A stretch of DNA of 64,000 nt from Apium graveolens (lineage: Eukaryota; Streptophyta; Magnoliopsida; Apiales; Apiaceae), in contig NC_133655.1 in NCBI RefSeq assembly GCF_009905375.1, forward strand, positions 172,297,141 through 172,361,140. Reading direction: 5' to 3'. Positions 22,809 through 34,300 of this stretch are shown piece by piece. Position 1 is the first letter of the stretch. Every line of letters begins with the position of its first letter. The translations under genes were made by a program, and so were the position numbers. The notes under the pieces are model-generated. The model saw only the letters and a program-made list of their open reading frames with translations, was not told the DNA's origin and made no database searches.

Positions 22809-24825
22809 CATATTCTGGAAAATTTGGATCTTCAAAACCAGGAGGTTGACTGACATAGATTTCCTCCTCCAAATCTCTATTCAGAAAGGCACTTTTGACA
22901 TCCATTTGATAGACTTTAAAATTGGCATGGGCTGCATAGGCTAAGAAGATTCTGATGGCTTCAAGTATTGTAACAGGAGCAAATATTTCATCAAAATCTA
23001 TTCCTTCTTGTTGACAATAGCCCTTACCAACCAATCTAGCTTTGTTCCTGACTACTATGCCATTTTCATCCATCTTGTTTCTGAATATCCATTTGGTGTC
23101 AATTGGATTCTTTCCTTTAGGCTTGGGCACCGGCTTCCACAATTTATTCCTCTCAAATTGGTTTAGCTCCTCCTGTATAGCTAAAATCCAATCAGGATCC
23201 AACAAAGCTACTTCTACCTTCTTAGGTTCTTCCTTAGAAAGAAAGCTGTTGTATAGACATTCTTCTTGAGTTGCTCTCCTTGTTTGAACTCTAGAAGATA
23301 CATCATCAATGATGAGCTCAAAGGGGTGATCCTTTGTCCATTTCCTTTGTTGAAGTAGATTAGCTCTAGATGAAGAGGCCTCATTGTTGTCTTGATGTGT
23401 GATTGAGTTTTGCTTATTTGAAACTCCCCCTGAGTTAATGGATCTTTGATTTTAGAAAGGAGAGCTTTCTGTAGGTGATCTATTATGACTCCTAGCTTCT
23501 TTTGATGACCCGACGGATGGTGAATTTTGAGTACCGACGGATGAGGCTGGTTGTCTCCCGACGGATAAGGCAGATTGTCTCCCGATGGATAAAGCATTAT
23601 ACAACTCGACATATGTTGAATTTTGTGCTTCATTGGTAGTAGATTTTTCTGCATTATCCTTTGATACTATTTCTTGATCACTTTCATCATCACTATCATC
23701 ACTAACCATCTCCACATTGTCAAATTTGAGGCTCTCATGGTTTCTTGTTCTTGAATAATTGATAGGGAGCCATGCATTTTGCTTGATTAATCAGAGAAAT
23801 ATTTTGAGTGTTGCATACAGTATTTACAGCTTCAGCCCATAAATATGTTGGTGATTTAGATTCTTCAAGCATTCTCCTGGAAGCTTCAATAAGTGATATG
23901 TTCTTCCTTTCTACTACTCCATTTTGTTGTGGAGTTCTTGTTGCTGAAAACTCATGCAAAATCCCATTTTCTTCACAAAATGCTCTCATGACAGAATTCT
24001 TGAACTCAGTTCCATTGTCACTCCTGTTCTTCTAACTTTGAAATCAGGATGATTATTGACTTGCCTTATGTGATTGATGATGATTTCACTAGCCTCATCT
24101 TTAGACTTTAGGAAATATGTCCAAGAGAACTTTGAAAAATCATCTATAATTACTAGGCAAAATCTTTTCCTTGATATGGACAACACATTGACTGGTCCAA
24201 ACAAATCCATGTGTAGCAGTTGCAAAGGTTCTTCAATTGTTGAATCAAGCTTCTTTCTGAATGATGCTTTGAGCTGCTTTCCCTTTTAGCAGGCATCACA
24301 CGATCCATCCTTAGAAAATTCCACTTGAGGAATACCTCTTACCAGTTCTTTCTTTACTAGTTCATTCATGGACTTGAAGTTTAGATGGGATAGCTTCTTG
24401 TGCCATAACCAACTTTCATCCTGAGTTGCTTTGCTGAGAAGACAAGTAACAGATTCTGCATTTGATGAGTTGAAGTCAGCTAGGTACACATTTCCTTTTC
24501 TCACACCAGTGAGAACCACTTTGTTGCTCCTATTGTTAGTCACAATACAGGCTTCTGAGTTGAAGGTTACTGAATTGCCTTTATCATAAAGTTGGCTGAT
24601 ACTCAACAAATTATGCTTGAGACCATCCACTAAGGCAACCTCCTCAATGATGACATTGTCTTTTGAAATCAAGCCATATCCCACTGTATAACCCTTCCTG
24701 TCATCTCCAAAAGTAATACTTGGGCCAGCTCTCTCCTTGAACTCTGTGAGCAGGGTAGAATCACCAGTCATGTCTCTTGAACAACCACTATCCAAGTACC
24801 ATAGATTCTTTCTGTTTCCCTGCAC
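22809..24825 (-). pseudogene. Copia-A pol, N-terminal part: protease, integrase, RT start
   Basis: In element order: LDSGCSRDMTG (protease active site, near 24790), the GAG-pre-integrase zinc region LWHKKLSHLNFKSMNELVKK, then integrase with LLHMDLFGPVN, IIDDFSKFSWTYF and ATRTPQQNGVVERKN. A linker of Ser/Pro/Gly-rich sequence holds five tandem 24-bp units (23509-23615). RT begins in 23205-22809 with [20 protein letters not shown] and [12 protein letters not shown], and is cut at EYVY by Gypsy-B. A stop sits near 24286 and frameshifts near 24030 and in the linker. The gene is a Sirevirus-type pol, non-functional. Confidence 0.9.
23509..23615. repeat. 24-bp tandem repeat in IN-RT linker carrying the Copia-A motif
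   Basis: Five units start CCCGACGGATGG (23509), ACCGACGGATGA (23533), CCCGACGGATAA (23557), CCCGATGGATAA (23581) and ACTCGACATATG (23604), a period of 24 bp, or eight codons (series such as LSVGRQPA in one frame). Same motif as in the LTRs. Confidence 0.85.
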
Positions 24826-27245
24826 ACATCAATATCAAATCAAGTTGATTTTGGTACCCAAGTTTCCTTGGGTCCTGCCTTGTTAGCTTTCTTTTTCTAT
24901 TTCTTAGGTTTGATCTCATTTGACTTGGGGATATCAGATTCATCCCTAGTCATTTGAGTTGAACCTTTGAAACCATTCATTATAGCTGAATTATCATGCA
25001 TATTTTGATTAACAGGGAATGGCATGCTATTAGTAAATATGTTATTCCAGTAAGGCATGCTAAATGGCATTTGTGACATACTAAATGCAGCATAACAAGG
25101 ATTAGGTGCAAATGGAATATTAGCAAACTGTGCATTGATATTCTGTGTAGACATAACATTCATAGGCATAGAAGGCATGACATTCATGTTGGGAAAATGA
25201 GGTGGCACAGATATGGAAGTAGGCATGGCAGTTTTGCAATTAACAGACAAATGATTTACACTACCACACTTGACACAGATTTTTCTTAGAGCATATTTAT
25301 CAGGTGTGTAGTTGTTATGCTTGTTAATTCCTACTTTACCATTTCTATTATTTTTCCTTTTAGCCTCTATTTTAACCTCAATCTTTTCAAGTCGGTCACT
25401 CAATTGCTCGGCAGTCATATGACCAACATTAGCCTTTTTCTCCTTCTTAACTTGACTGGATTCTCCTGGAACAAAATTCTTGGAAACTGATCCATATTTC
25501 TCATTTAACTTGACAAGTTTGGCTTTACTCACAGGCTTTCTCACAGTCGATGGATGAGGATTTATATCACTCGATGGATAACCTTTTTGTTATCCGATGG
25601 ATGACCCTCATCATCCGTCGAGTCTACATCTGTTAGCAATCCTTCAACCAAATTGGATTCCAGCTTCTCCTTATTCTTCTTCCAGGCTGCATCACAAAAG
25701 GACTCAATACCTTGAACTTTGGTCATTTGAGCATGAACATCTCTAGATGTTTTCCATGCCTTAATCACCTCCTATTCTCGTTCAAGCTGCTTCTTCAAGA
25801 TCTCTTCTTTCTTCAAGGACTCAGTTAATTCATCCTTAGCAATTTTACACTCAATTCATAATTTTTCAAATTCAATGAACTGAGACTCTAGCACATTATT
25901 CCTCTTACTTAAAAATAAATTGTTTTCTTTGATTTTAGCATTTTCCTTAGTAAGAGACTTAAATGTAACACGCAAATGATATAATTCTGTAGACATGTCA
26001 TTTATTGCATCATTACACTCAGCTTTAGATAAATGTGCAAGGTTAGTGGTGATTACCTAATTATTTGAAGAACTTGTCTCTTTTTCATCAGACTTGGCCA
26101 TTAGGGCTAGATTGACATAGCTGACATCCTCATCCTCATCCAGATCATCTGCTGCCCAGTCATTTTCTTGTGTAATAAAAGAAATTTCCTTTTGTTTGAG
26201 CAACTCAAAGTATTTCTATTTATAATCCACAGGCTCAAACTTCTTTTTGTTGGAATCTGACTTTCTACACTCACTGGCAAAGTGCCCTGCCAAGCCACAT
26301 TTGAAATATTTGAATTTAGAGTTATCCACCATGTTTCTATTTGGCTTGGCTGCTCCAAAGTTCTTCTTGAACTTGAGCTTGGCAAATCTTCTGGAAAGAA
26401 ATGCTAGATGTTCATCAATATCTTCCATGTCATCTTGGCTCAAAGAATCTTCATTTTCTGATGCCGGCCCCTTGCCCTTGTTTTCACAGACCTTTGAAGT
26501 TGATTCAACAGCTTCCATCTTCATCTCCTTCTCTTTCTTTAACTCAGCAACTAGTACAATGGATCCTCCTTTCTTCTTTCTTCTTTCCTCTCTCCATCCT
26601 CTCATCTTGCTCTATTTCAAGCTCATAAGTTTTCAGGATGCCATACAGTCTCTCCAAAGTAAACTCCTTGTAATCTTGAGAGTTTCTCAATTATACTATC
26701 ATAGGTTTCCATTCCTTTGGAAGAGATCTACGGAACTTAAGATTGGAGTCTTTTATCTCATAGACCCTTCCATGCAACTTCAGAGCATTTAGTAGTTTTT
26801 GAAACCTACTAAAGATATCAGTGAGAGACTCACTTTCTTCACTATGAAAATGCTCATATTGCTGAATGAGTAGCTACATCTTATTTTCCCTTACTTGCTC
26901 AGTGCCATCACAGATAATCTGTATAGTATCCCAAACTTCCTTGGCAGTTTTATAATTGATGATGTTGTCAAACATGTCACCATCAACTCCATTGAACATG
27001 ATATTCATGGCCTTCTTATCTTTCCTGACTTGTTCAATATCAGGATCGGACCATTCATTCCTTGGCTTGGGGACTGATGGCTCATATCCAGTTGCAGCTC
27101 TCATTGGTACATGAGGGCTTCTCTCTATACAATCTACATAGGCCTCATCTTGAGAAAATAAATCGAGATGCATTTTTACCTTCCAATGATGATAATTATC
27201 TTTATCCAGAAAATGAATCTTGACTCCAACATCCTTCTTGTTCAT
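24826..27245 (-). pseudogene. Copia-A gag, broken
   Basis: Starts MNKKDVGVKIHFLDKDNYHHW at 27245, just inside the PBS, and runs in pieces to the protease. The first block holds the copia Gag fold (WKVKMHLDLFS, AKEVWDTIQIICDGTEQV). The second (26605-26216) has a zinc knuckle reading YFKCGLAGHFASEC, in which the first Cys is now Tyr, a G-to-A type change. A second knuckle, CVKCGSVNHLSVNC, is intact near 25270. A charged linker with a likely coiled coil lies between (about 25750-26050), and four motif copies sit at 25546-25622. Several stops and frameshifts break the frame. Two knuckles separated by a long linker are usual for Sirevirus Gag. Confidence 0.85.
25546..25622. repeat. Copia-A dispersed motif, gag cluster
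   Basis: Four copies: AGTCGATGGATGA (25546), ACTCGATGGATAA (25569), TTATCCGATGGATGA (25589) and TCATCCGTCGAGT (25610). Confidence 0.85.
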
Positions 27246-27288
27246 CTAGCTGTTTTGTTGTGATCTTTAAACTCTTTGTTTATCAAGA

Positions 27289-27304
27289 GCTTGCTCTGAT
27301 ACCA
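27289..27304 (-). other. Copia-A primer-binding site
   Basis: On the element strand the sequence reads TGGTATCAGAGCAAGC, the initiator-tRNA-Met PBS, two bases inside the 5' LTR. Confidence 0.9.
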
Positions 27305-27306
27305 AT

Positions 27307-28337
27307 TGTTAGTCCCTAACAATGCAACAAGAATTACAGAAGGGGGGTTGAATGGAATTCTTAAAACTTTTTCTTGGTTTTAAAAGTGTTCTAACTTAAA
27401 ATGTATATCAGTGTGAATTGATTTGCAAAGTGCGGAATAATAACTTGGAATGAATCGAAACACAAGTAATTAAAAATACAAGTCTTTAAAAACTTTCTGG
27501 TGGATTTGAATGTATCCACCAGAGATATATATTATATCAAGAGAACTCTGGGTAGCAATTTTGCTCACAGCTGCTTACAAATATGAACAACTAAGTTTTC
27601 AGAGAAATGATAAAAATACAGCTTACAAATGTTTCTATCAGAATATCTTGCTTAGTGTTCTTGTTGTTCTATTTGCTACTTCTTGGTATTATATATCACC
27701 AAGATTACAAAGTAATAAGACAAGATAATAAAACAAAACCTATCAAGTCTAATACTATGCTGCTTCATTACTCTATTCCAGCATCTTTGAATATCTTCAT
27801 AATAGCATGGAAAAGGCAATGCTTCTTTATTCTCTAAAACCCAGTTGAATAGGCTTCCACATTCCTTTTGCATACACTCAACGCATGTGACTGTGTTGTC
27901 ACTGTCAACTGATGTTTGAATTGATTATCCGTCGGGTACATAATCATCCGTCGGGTTGCCTAGTTGATCATCCGTCGAGTGGCATAGTTGTTTATCCTTC
28001 GGGTAGCAATCTGGCACTTGACTTCATTTCATTTATACAGAATTACAAAACATCTTCTATGTACAATTAATCAACCTATTCTGCATATCTAATTAAAGTC
28101 AACATGACTTGAGAGATACTACAGAATCTAAACAAGGTGTATGCAGAAATGTGCTACAGACTCATTATTACATAAACTACTCACTCGATGGATAATTGAT
28201 TATCATCCATCGGGACTATATTGAGTCATCCGTCAGGACTATATTCCTTATTCGTCGAGTGCTACATTTTTCACTAAGTAAAATCTACTAAGGTGTTTTG
28301 TTAATGAAATCATCAAGTACACAACATATTCATAACA
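27307..28337 (-). repeat. Copia-A 5' LTR (right copy)
   Basis: 1031-bp partner of 2212-3239. Eight motif copies lie between 27925 and 28260, several at the same places as in the left LTR but decayed differently (for example CCGTCG here against CTGTCG or CCATCG there), as expected of methylated CpG. Confidence 0.88.
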
Positions 28338-29793
28338 ATAGAACATAGGGTTTTAAGTTCAGGTGAGTAAAAATGTACTTTGGTCGGAGTTGTGGGTTGC
28401 AGATCACCGGAGATGAAGTTCCGGTGATGATATAGTCATGTTTTGATCAGAATCGAACTTAGAAGGATACAGGGAAAGATTTGGGAACAAAAACGAAATG
28501 GAATGATGTATTTTTGGCCATGAACGGACGTTGTCGGAGTCCGGCCAAAGGCTGCCGGAATCTGAAAAATTTCTAGAAACCGGTGGACCTTCAAGGTCGA
28601 CCCGGTTGTGTTCTTCATGACCCGTTTGACCCGATTGGAATACCTGGTTTTGATCCAATATTGTCAAAGTTTGATTTCTGACAAATATTTCTGGAATTTA
28701 ATTTTTATTTTTATTCTATTAATTATAAAAAAATCAGTTTTATTTATTTTATAAATTGATTAATCAATTGATTAATATTATAAATAATTCTGAAATATTT
28801 TCTACAAATCAGATTTAATTATTTTTTTAATTATTTATTTATTATTTATTAATTATTTAAAAATGATTAATTATTTTGATAATTAATCAAATAATTTTCA
28901 ATAAATCATAATAAATTCATTTTAATTCCAAAAATTATAGAAAATTCATTTTTAGTTCTGATTTTTCCTAAATAATTATTTAAAAATTATTTTAGTAATT
29001 AAAAATTAGTAATAATTATTTATATTGAATATTAAATTGAATTATCCATGTTTAATCGAGCGAAACGAAAGCCCTTTAGACTCAGAAAAATGAATTATTT
29101 TCACTAAAAATAATATTAAAACCTAATTTCTTCTAGAAATTAGTTGACTTTGTTATTTATTTGATTATAAGCCGAATCGCGTGCCGAGACGAGTCCGAAA
29201 AAATTCCGAAAAATAGGGAACGAGTCAAATAATGATCAGTTGAGCGATCAGCGAGTCGATTTTGATTCTAAAAATTATTTTAATTATAAAAATGATTATG
29301 TGCTTATGTGCTTATATGTATTATGTGGTTAATCGAGTCTTACTCGCTAATATATAATATACGAGTCAGTCATAAGCGCATGGGTAGACATTAGGAATGA
29401 TGTGAAGTCGGTTCAAGACGTAATTGAAGTACAAAATGACTAAACCAGTATATTTCTCTAACAGAAGCTAAGCCATCGAGGCAGGTTGAGTTGGTGATAG
29501 ACGAAGGTGATATATTTGCAGTGAGTCGCGCTGAAGGCAAGTTTTCCCCTTTTCTAATTTCAGAATAGTGATATTTCTTCAGATTTTTGTCACGCTTGCA
29601 CTCTTTTGATTCTTGTTCATAAACATTGATACACACTTGTTATTCTCTTGTTCATATTTCATTTCGATTCTTGATTTCTCCTTTTTCCTTGAATTCCTTA
29701 TTCATATTCCATTTGTTACTCACTTATATTAATATATTCTGGTGATTAGAATATATCAAAGCATACCGATTGTTCTGGTTGCTATGTTATGGA
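28338..29793 (+). repeat. Gypsy-A 5' LTR, second segment
   Basis: Resumes with ATAGAACATAGGG (the first five bases are the Copia-A right TSD) and matches 54129-55279 of the 3' LTR, then extends beyond it. Ends with the Copia-B TSD ATGGA at 29789-29793. AT-rich in the middle, no gene seen. Confidence 0.88.
29789..29793. repeat. Left TSD of Copia-B (ATGGA)
   Basis: Exact match to 38629-38633 on the far side. Confidence 0.95.
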
Positions 29794-31324
29794 TGTTGGG
29801 TTCCGAAGGCATAAAACGCAGCGGATAAACGTAAATAAAACAAAAATTCGAAACCCAAAAACAGGATCCATGTATAATTATGGGCAGATTATGGAGATAA
29901 CGAATCATACCTTTCAAGAGATTAACTTTTACGAACTCAACGGAGATCCTAGCTATCACGCTTTGTGTCTACCTCTCGGAGAAACACCTCTATGGTATCC
30001 ACACGAGCACCTTCAAGAACGTCTCACGAACTTGACTACAGAATGGATGTACTAGCCTCCTTCTTGACGATCTGAATTGCCTCTGCCTCTCTTTGCTGCT
30101 AGGGTTTTCTTAAAAAACGTTCAAGCCTCTTTAACCTCTCATTATCTATTTATAATGACTGATTAAAAAGGCCCATAATAGCAAAGCCCAACCCTAGTAG
30201 GTATTGGATTAAATAATAAAAACGAATTTCTATTATTTAATTAATAACTAAGTCATACTTAATTATTATGGGCAAAAACATTCCTTTTAATTCGAATTTA
30301 TATTATCTCAATTAAGTCTTACTTAATTATAATAAAATTCAAATAATCATCAATTAATTTAAATCCATAATTTAAATTAACTATTCCATTAAGTGCTCTA
30401 TTTGTGCGACCCTATAGGCTATTATTTAATTGGCAATAATTTTATTCTCTAATAAAATTATAAATAATGAGCGGTATCTAGTAATACATCATTGTTACCC
30501 AATTAAACAATAATTAAATCGTGATTAGATAAAACCTTTCGTGATTAATGTTTTTTCGTGTAATATAATCCCTTTAACCATACATATTATAGATTAAACT
30601 CGAGGCATGTATTTAGTCATCCTCTTCAACATTTAATCTGGGTTTACTTGATGCATGAGTAGATTATTGAAACAAATCATTATTTGAGCATGGCCATGCT
30701 TTTATAATCTCACTCAATCAAGAGGCCAATAATATCTCTCCTAATTATAGGAGGGTTAAATCCTTTATCTATCATTCATATTTCTCATACGACTCATGAT
30801 ATACCCGATGTCCACTTTTATCATCACCCGATCAAAAGTAACTTTTAATGTAGTCAAAGTATATTAATCCTCGTATAGAAATATAATGATTTCAAGTCAA
30901 AGGATCGTTACACCATTATCACTGTGAGTCTTTCTTATGACTTTATTAAACATGAAGAATCTCACTGTGGGTCTGTCCAGTACCATGTACTCTCACATGT
31001 ACCTATGTATTGACTTCAGTATCCCCATACTTATAACCAATGAGATGTGGTTATCTTGTCAAACAACATACTAGTCTATCTATGTATTATTATTGTCCTA
31101 TATAATAATACTCGACTAGGGACCTTTAAGAATATGATATATTATATAATCTCAAGTTCAAGTCATGTACTTAAACTATACAATTTGTATCATGATTCTA
31201 AGGACATTTATTATGCTAACAAAATATCGCAGTAATTAAGGTCATAATAAATACATTTATTGAATGATCAACTGACATAAAGATAAAAGAATAATGTATT
31301 GCCTCTAGGGCACCTACACTAACA
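29794..31324 (-). repeat. Copia-B 3' LTR (left copy)
   Basis: Starts TGTTGGGTTCCG, ends CACTAACA. The only difference I found from 37098-38628 is T at 30465 against C at 37769. A poly-A site should lie in this copy. The small plus-strand frame near 29800-30055 is repeated in the other LTR and is not a gene. Confidence 0.95.
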
Positions 31325-31338
31325 ATCTCCCACTTGCA
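31325..31338 (-). other. Copia-B polypurine tract
   Basis: Element strand reads GTGCAAGTGGGAGAT just before the 3' LTR; it overlaps the end of the ORF region. Confidence 0.7.
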
Positions 31339-34300
31339 CTAGAGCCAATCACCCATATATCTAATACCCATGGAACTAGTGTGACCATCGTGCTTCTGCT
31401 GCGACAAGCCTTTGGTCAGTGGGTCTGCAATGTTATCATTTGTGTGCACTTTACATATGTGTATATCACCCCTTTCATTAATCTCTCGAATAAGGTGAAA
31501 TCTCCTGAGTATATGTTTAGCCCGGGAGTGTGATCTAGGTTCTTTAGCCTGTGCAATGGCTCCATTATTATCGCAGTATAGATCAATGGGATCTGCGATC
31601 GATGGAACCACTCCCAAAACAGAAATGAACTTTCGAATCCAAACGGCCTCCTTAGCTGCTTCACAAGCTGCAATGTACTCAGCCTCCATTGTAGAATCAG
31701 CTACTGTTTCTTGCTTTGAACTCTTCCAGCTTACAGCACCTCCGTTTAGACAAAACACAAAACCAGACTGTGATACAGTATCATCTCTGTCTGTTTGGAA
31801 ACTTGCATCGGTGTAACCTTTTACAACGAGTTTCTCTTCTCCTCCATACACCAAGAATGAATCTTTAGTTCTTTTCAGGTACTTAAGAATATTCTTAACT
31901 GCCGTCCAGTGACCTTCACCCGGATTAGACTGGTATCTGCTCGTCATGCTCAAAGCATACGAGACATCTGGGCGAGTACATACCATTGCATACATGATAG
32001 ATCCAATTGCTGAAGCATATGGAACTTTATTCATGTGGTCCTTCTCATCCAATGATTTCGGACATTGGTCCTTAGAGATCGTTATCCCTTGAGACACAGG
32101 GACATATCCCCTTTTTGCATTTTGCATTCCAAAACGATGCAAAACCTTATCAATGTATGTGCTCTGACTTAGACCGATCATCCTTCTAGATCTTTCTCTA
32201 TAGATCCTCATTCCTAGAATGTAGGATGCCTCTCCTAAGTCTTTAATGGAGAAATTGCTCCCTAACCACGTCTTAACAGCCTTTAGAGAAGGTATGTCAT
32301 TCCCCATTAGTAGTATATCATCAACATATAGTACTATGAATGCCACATAGCTCCCATTAACCTTCTTGTAAACACACGGTTCATCTTCGTTTTGAACAAA
32401 ACCATACTCTATGACTATTTCATCAAAACGGATATTCCATCTCCTAGAGGATTGCTTCAATCCATAAATGGATCGACGCAATTTACATACCTTGCCAGCA
32501 TTCCTTGGATCGACAAAACCCTCAGGTTGTGTCATGTACACATCCTCTTCAAGGCTTCCATTAAGGAAGGCTGTTTTGACATCCATTTGCCAGATTTCAT
32601 AATCATGGAATGCTGCAATGGCAAGTAAAATCCTTATAGACTTGACCATAGCCACTGGTGAGAAAGTTTCATCATAGTCAATACCATGAATTTGTTTGAA
32701 ACCTTTTGCAACCAGCCTAGCTTTATAGGTCTGAACATTTCCATCCATGCCCTTTTTCTTCTTAAAAACCCATTTGCACCCTATGGGTTTTACCCCTTCA
32801 GGTGGATCAACCAAAGTCCATACTTGGTTTTCGTACATGGAATCTATCTCGGATTTCATGGCTTCAAGCCATCTCTTAGAGTCTGGACTGTTCATAGCAT
32901 CTTGGTATGTGAGAGGCTCATCTTCATCTATGAGCATCAAATCACCACACTGAGTCATGAGAAATCCATATCTCTCTGGCTCATGGCGAAATCTACCAGA
33001 TCTACGAACAACCTGTGTTTGTTGAGCATTATCATTATTCTGCTCTTGTTCCACTTCAGGTTCAATGCTATTTTGCGGTTCTCGATCTTCATCAAGATCT
33101 ATAGTTCTCCCACTGTTTCTTTTGGAAACAAAATCTCTTTCCATGAAGACAGCATCTCGAGCAATAAACACTTTCTGCTCAGAAGGACTATAAAAATAAT
33201 ACGCCTTTGTTTCATTAGGGTATCCTACAAAAATGCACTCTTCGGATTTAGGTCCAAGCTTGTCAGATTCTTGACGTTTCACAAATGCCTTACATCCCCA
33301 AACTTTCATAAAGTTCATGCCTGACCGTTTCTCTTTCCATATCTCATATGGAGTCTTTTGAACCTTCTTAGTAGGAACACGGTTAAGTGTGAAAGCCGCT
33401 GTTTCTAGAGCGTAACCCCAGAAACTAATTGGAAGATCTGCATGACTCATCATCGATCGCACCATGTCCAACAAGGTGCGATTTCTCCTCTCTGAAACTC
33501 CATTCCATTGAGGTGTTCCTGGCGGAGTGAGTTGCGATACAATACCACACTCTTTCAAATACTCTCTAAATTCGGTGCTTAAGTATTCACCCCCACGATC
33601 GGATCGTAAGATCTTAATACTTGCATCTCCGCCAATTTGCTTCTCTACTTCAACCTTGTATTCTTTAAATTTTTCAAAAGAATCGGATTTGTTCTTCATA
33701 AGATATACATATCCATATCTACTGAAATCATCAGTAAATGTTATGAAGTAGTAGTAGCCTCCTCTAGCCATTACACGCATTGGGCCACATACATCACTAT
33801 GTATTAGCTCCAGACGTTTAGTGGCCCTTTGACCCTTACCAGTGAAAGGGGCTTTAGTCATCTTACCAAGCAAACAAGATTCGCATTCTTGGTATGATTC
33901 AAAATCAAACTTATCCAAGTATCCATCCTTATGTAATTTGGATATGCGTTTCTCATTTATGTGGCCTAGACGACAATGCCAGAGGTATGTTTGATTTGAG
34001 TCATTTATTTTAAGTCGTTTGTTTTCTATATTACAGACAGGGTTATCTAAATCAAGAACATATAAACCATTAAATAAACGCGCAACACCATAGGTTAAAT
34101 CATTCAAAGCAAAAGAGCAACTGTTGTTCTTTATTGTAAACGAAAAACCTTTCTTGTCCAAACAAGAAACAGAAATAATGTTTCTGCGAATCGCAGGCAC
34201 GTAAAAACAGTCTTCTAGTTCTAAAACAAGCCCAGAGGGCATAGATAAATAATAAGTCCCTACAGCTAAAGCAGCAACTTTTGCTCCATTGCCTACTCTT

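Larger units (their letters stand above)
2212..28337 (-). mobile_element. Copia-A: Sirevirus-like Ty1/copia element with a third ORF
   Basis: Minus-strand element bounded by 1.03-kb LTRs (2212-3239 and 27307-28337) and an ATARA TSD. Order in its own sense: 5' LTR, PBS, gag, PR, IN, RT, RNase H, a spacer, a long ORF3, PPT, 3' LTR. The ORF after pol, the two CCHC knuckles in Gag and pol motifs such as LDSGCS and YVDDIIFGS fit the Sirevirus (SIRE/Maximus) lineage. Without the 13.2-kb Gypsy-B insertion it would be about 12.9 kb. LTRs differ by roughly 5% over the part compared by eye. Frames are broken by stops and frameshifts, so it is not autonomous. A short motif is scattered through LTRs and linkers (see findings). 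Confidence 0.88.

Noticed and set aside
23509..23615. Regular 24-bp repeats resembling a small CRISPR array
   Set aside because: Direct tandem units inside a pol linker of a plant retroelement; no spacer structure or cas genes.
26247..26792. 181-codon plus-strand frame opposite Copia-A gag
   Set aside because: Antisense shadow of the Gag knuckle region; the minus strand carries recognisable Gag motifs.
27289..27304. tRNA-like sequence at the PBS sites (also 37080, 39395, 55879)
   Set aside because: Only 12-17 bases complementary to the tRNA 3' end are present; these are primer sites, not tRNA genes.
29789..30055. 88-codon plus-strand frame at the start of the Copia-B LTR, repeated near 37174
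   Set aside because: It lies in both LTR copies on the strand opposite to the element and has no domain; a shadow frame.
32686..33324. 212-codon plus-strand frame opposite Copia-B pol
   Set aside because: Antisense of the intact gag-pol ORF, no domain.
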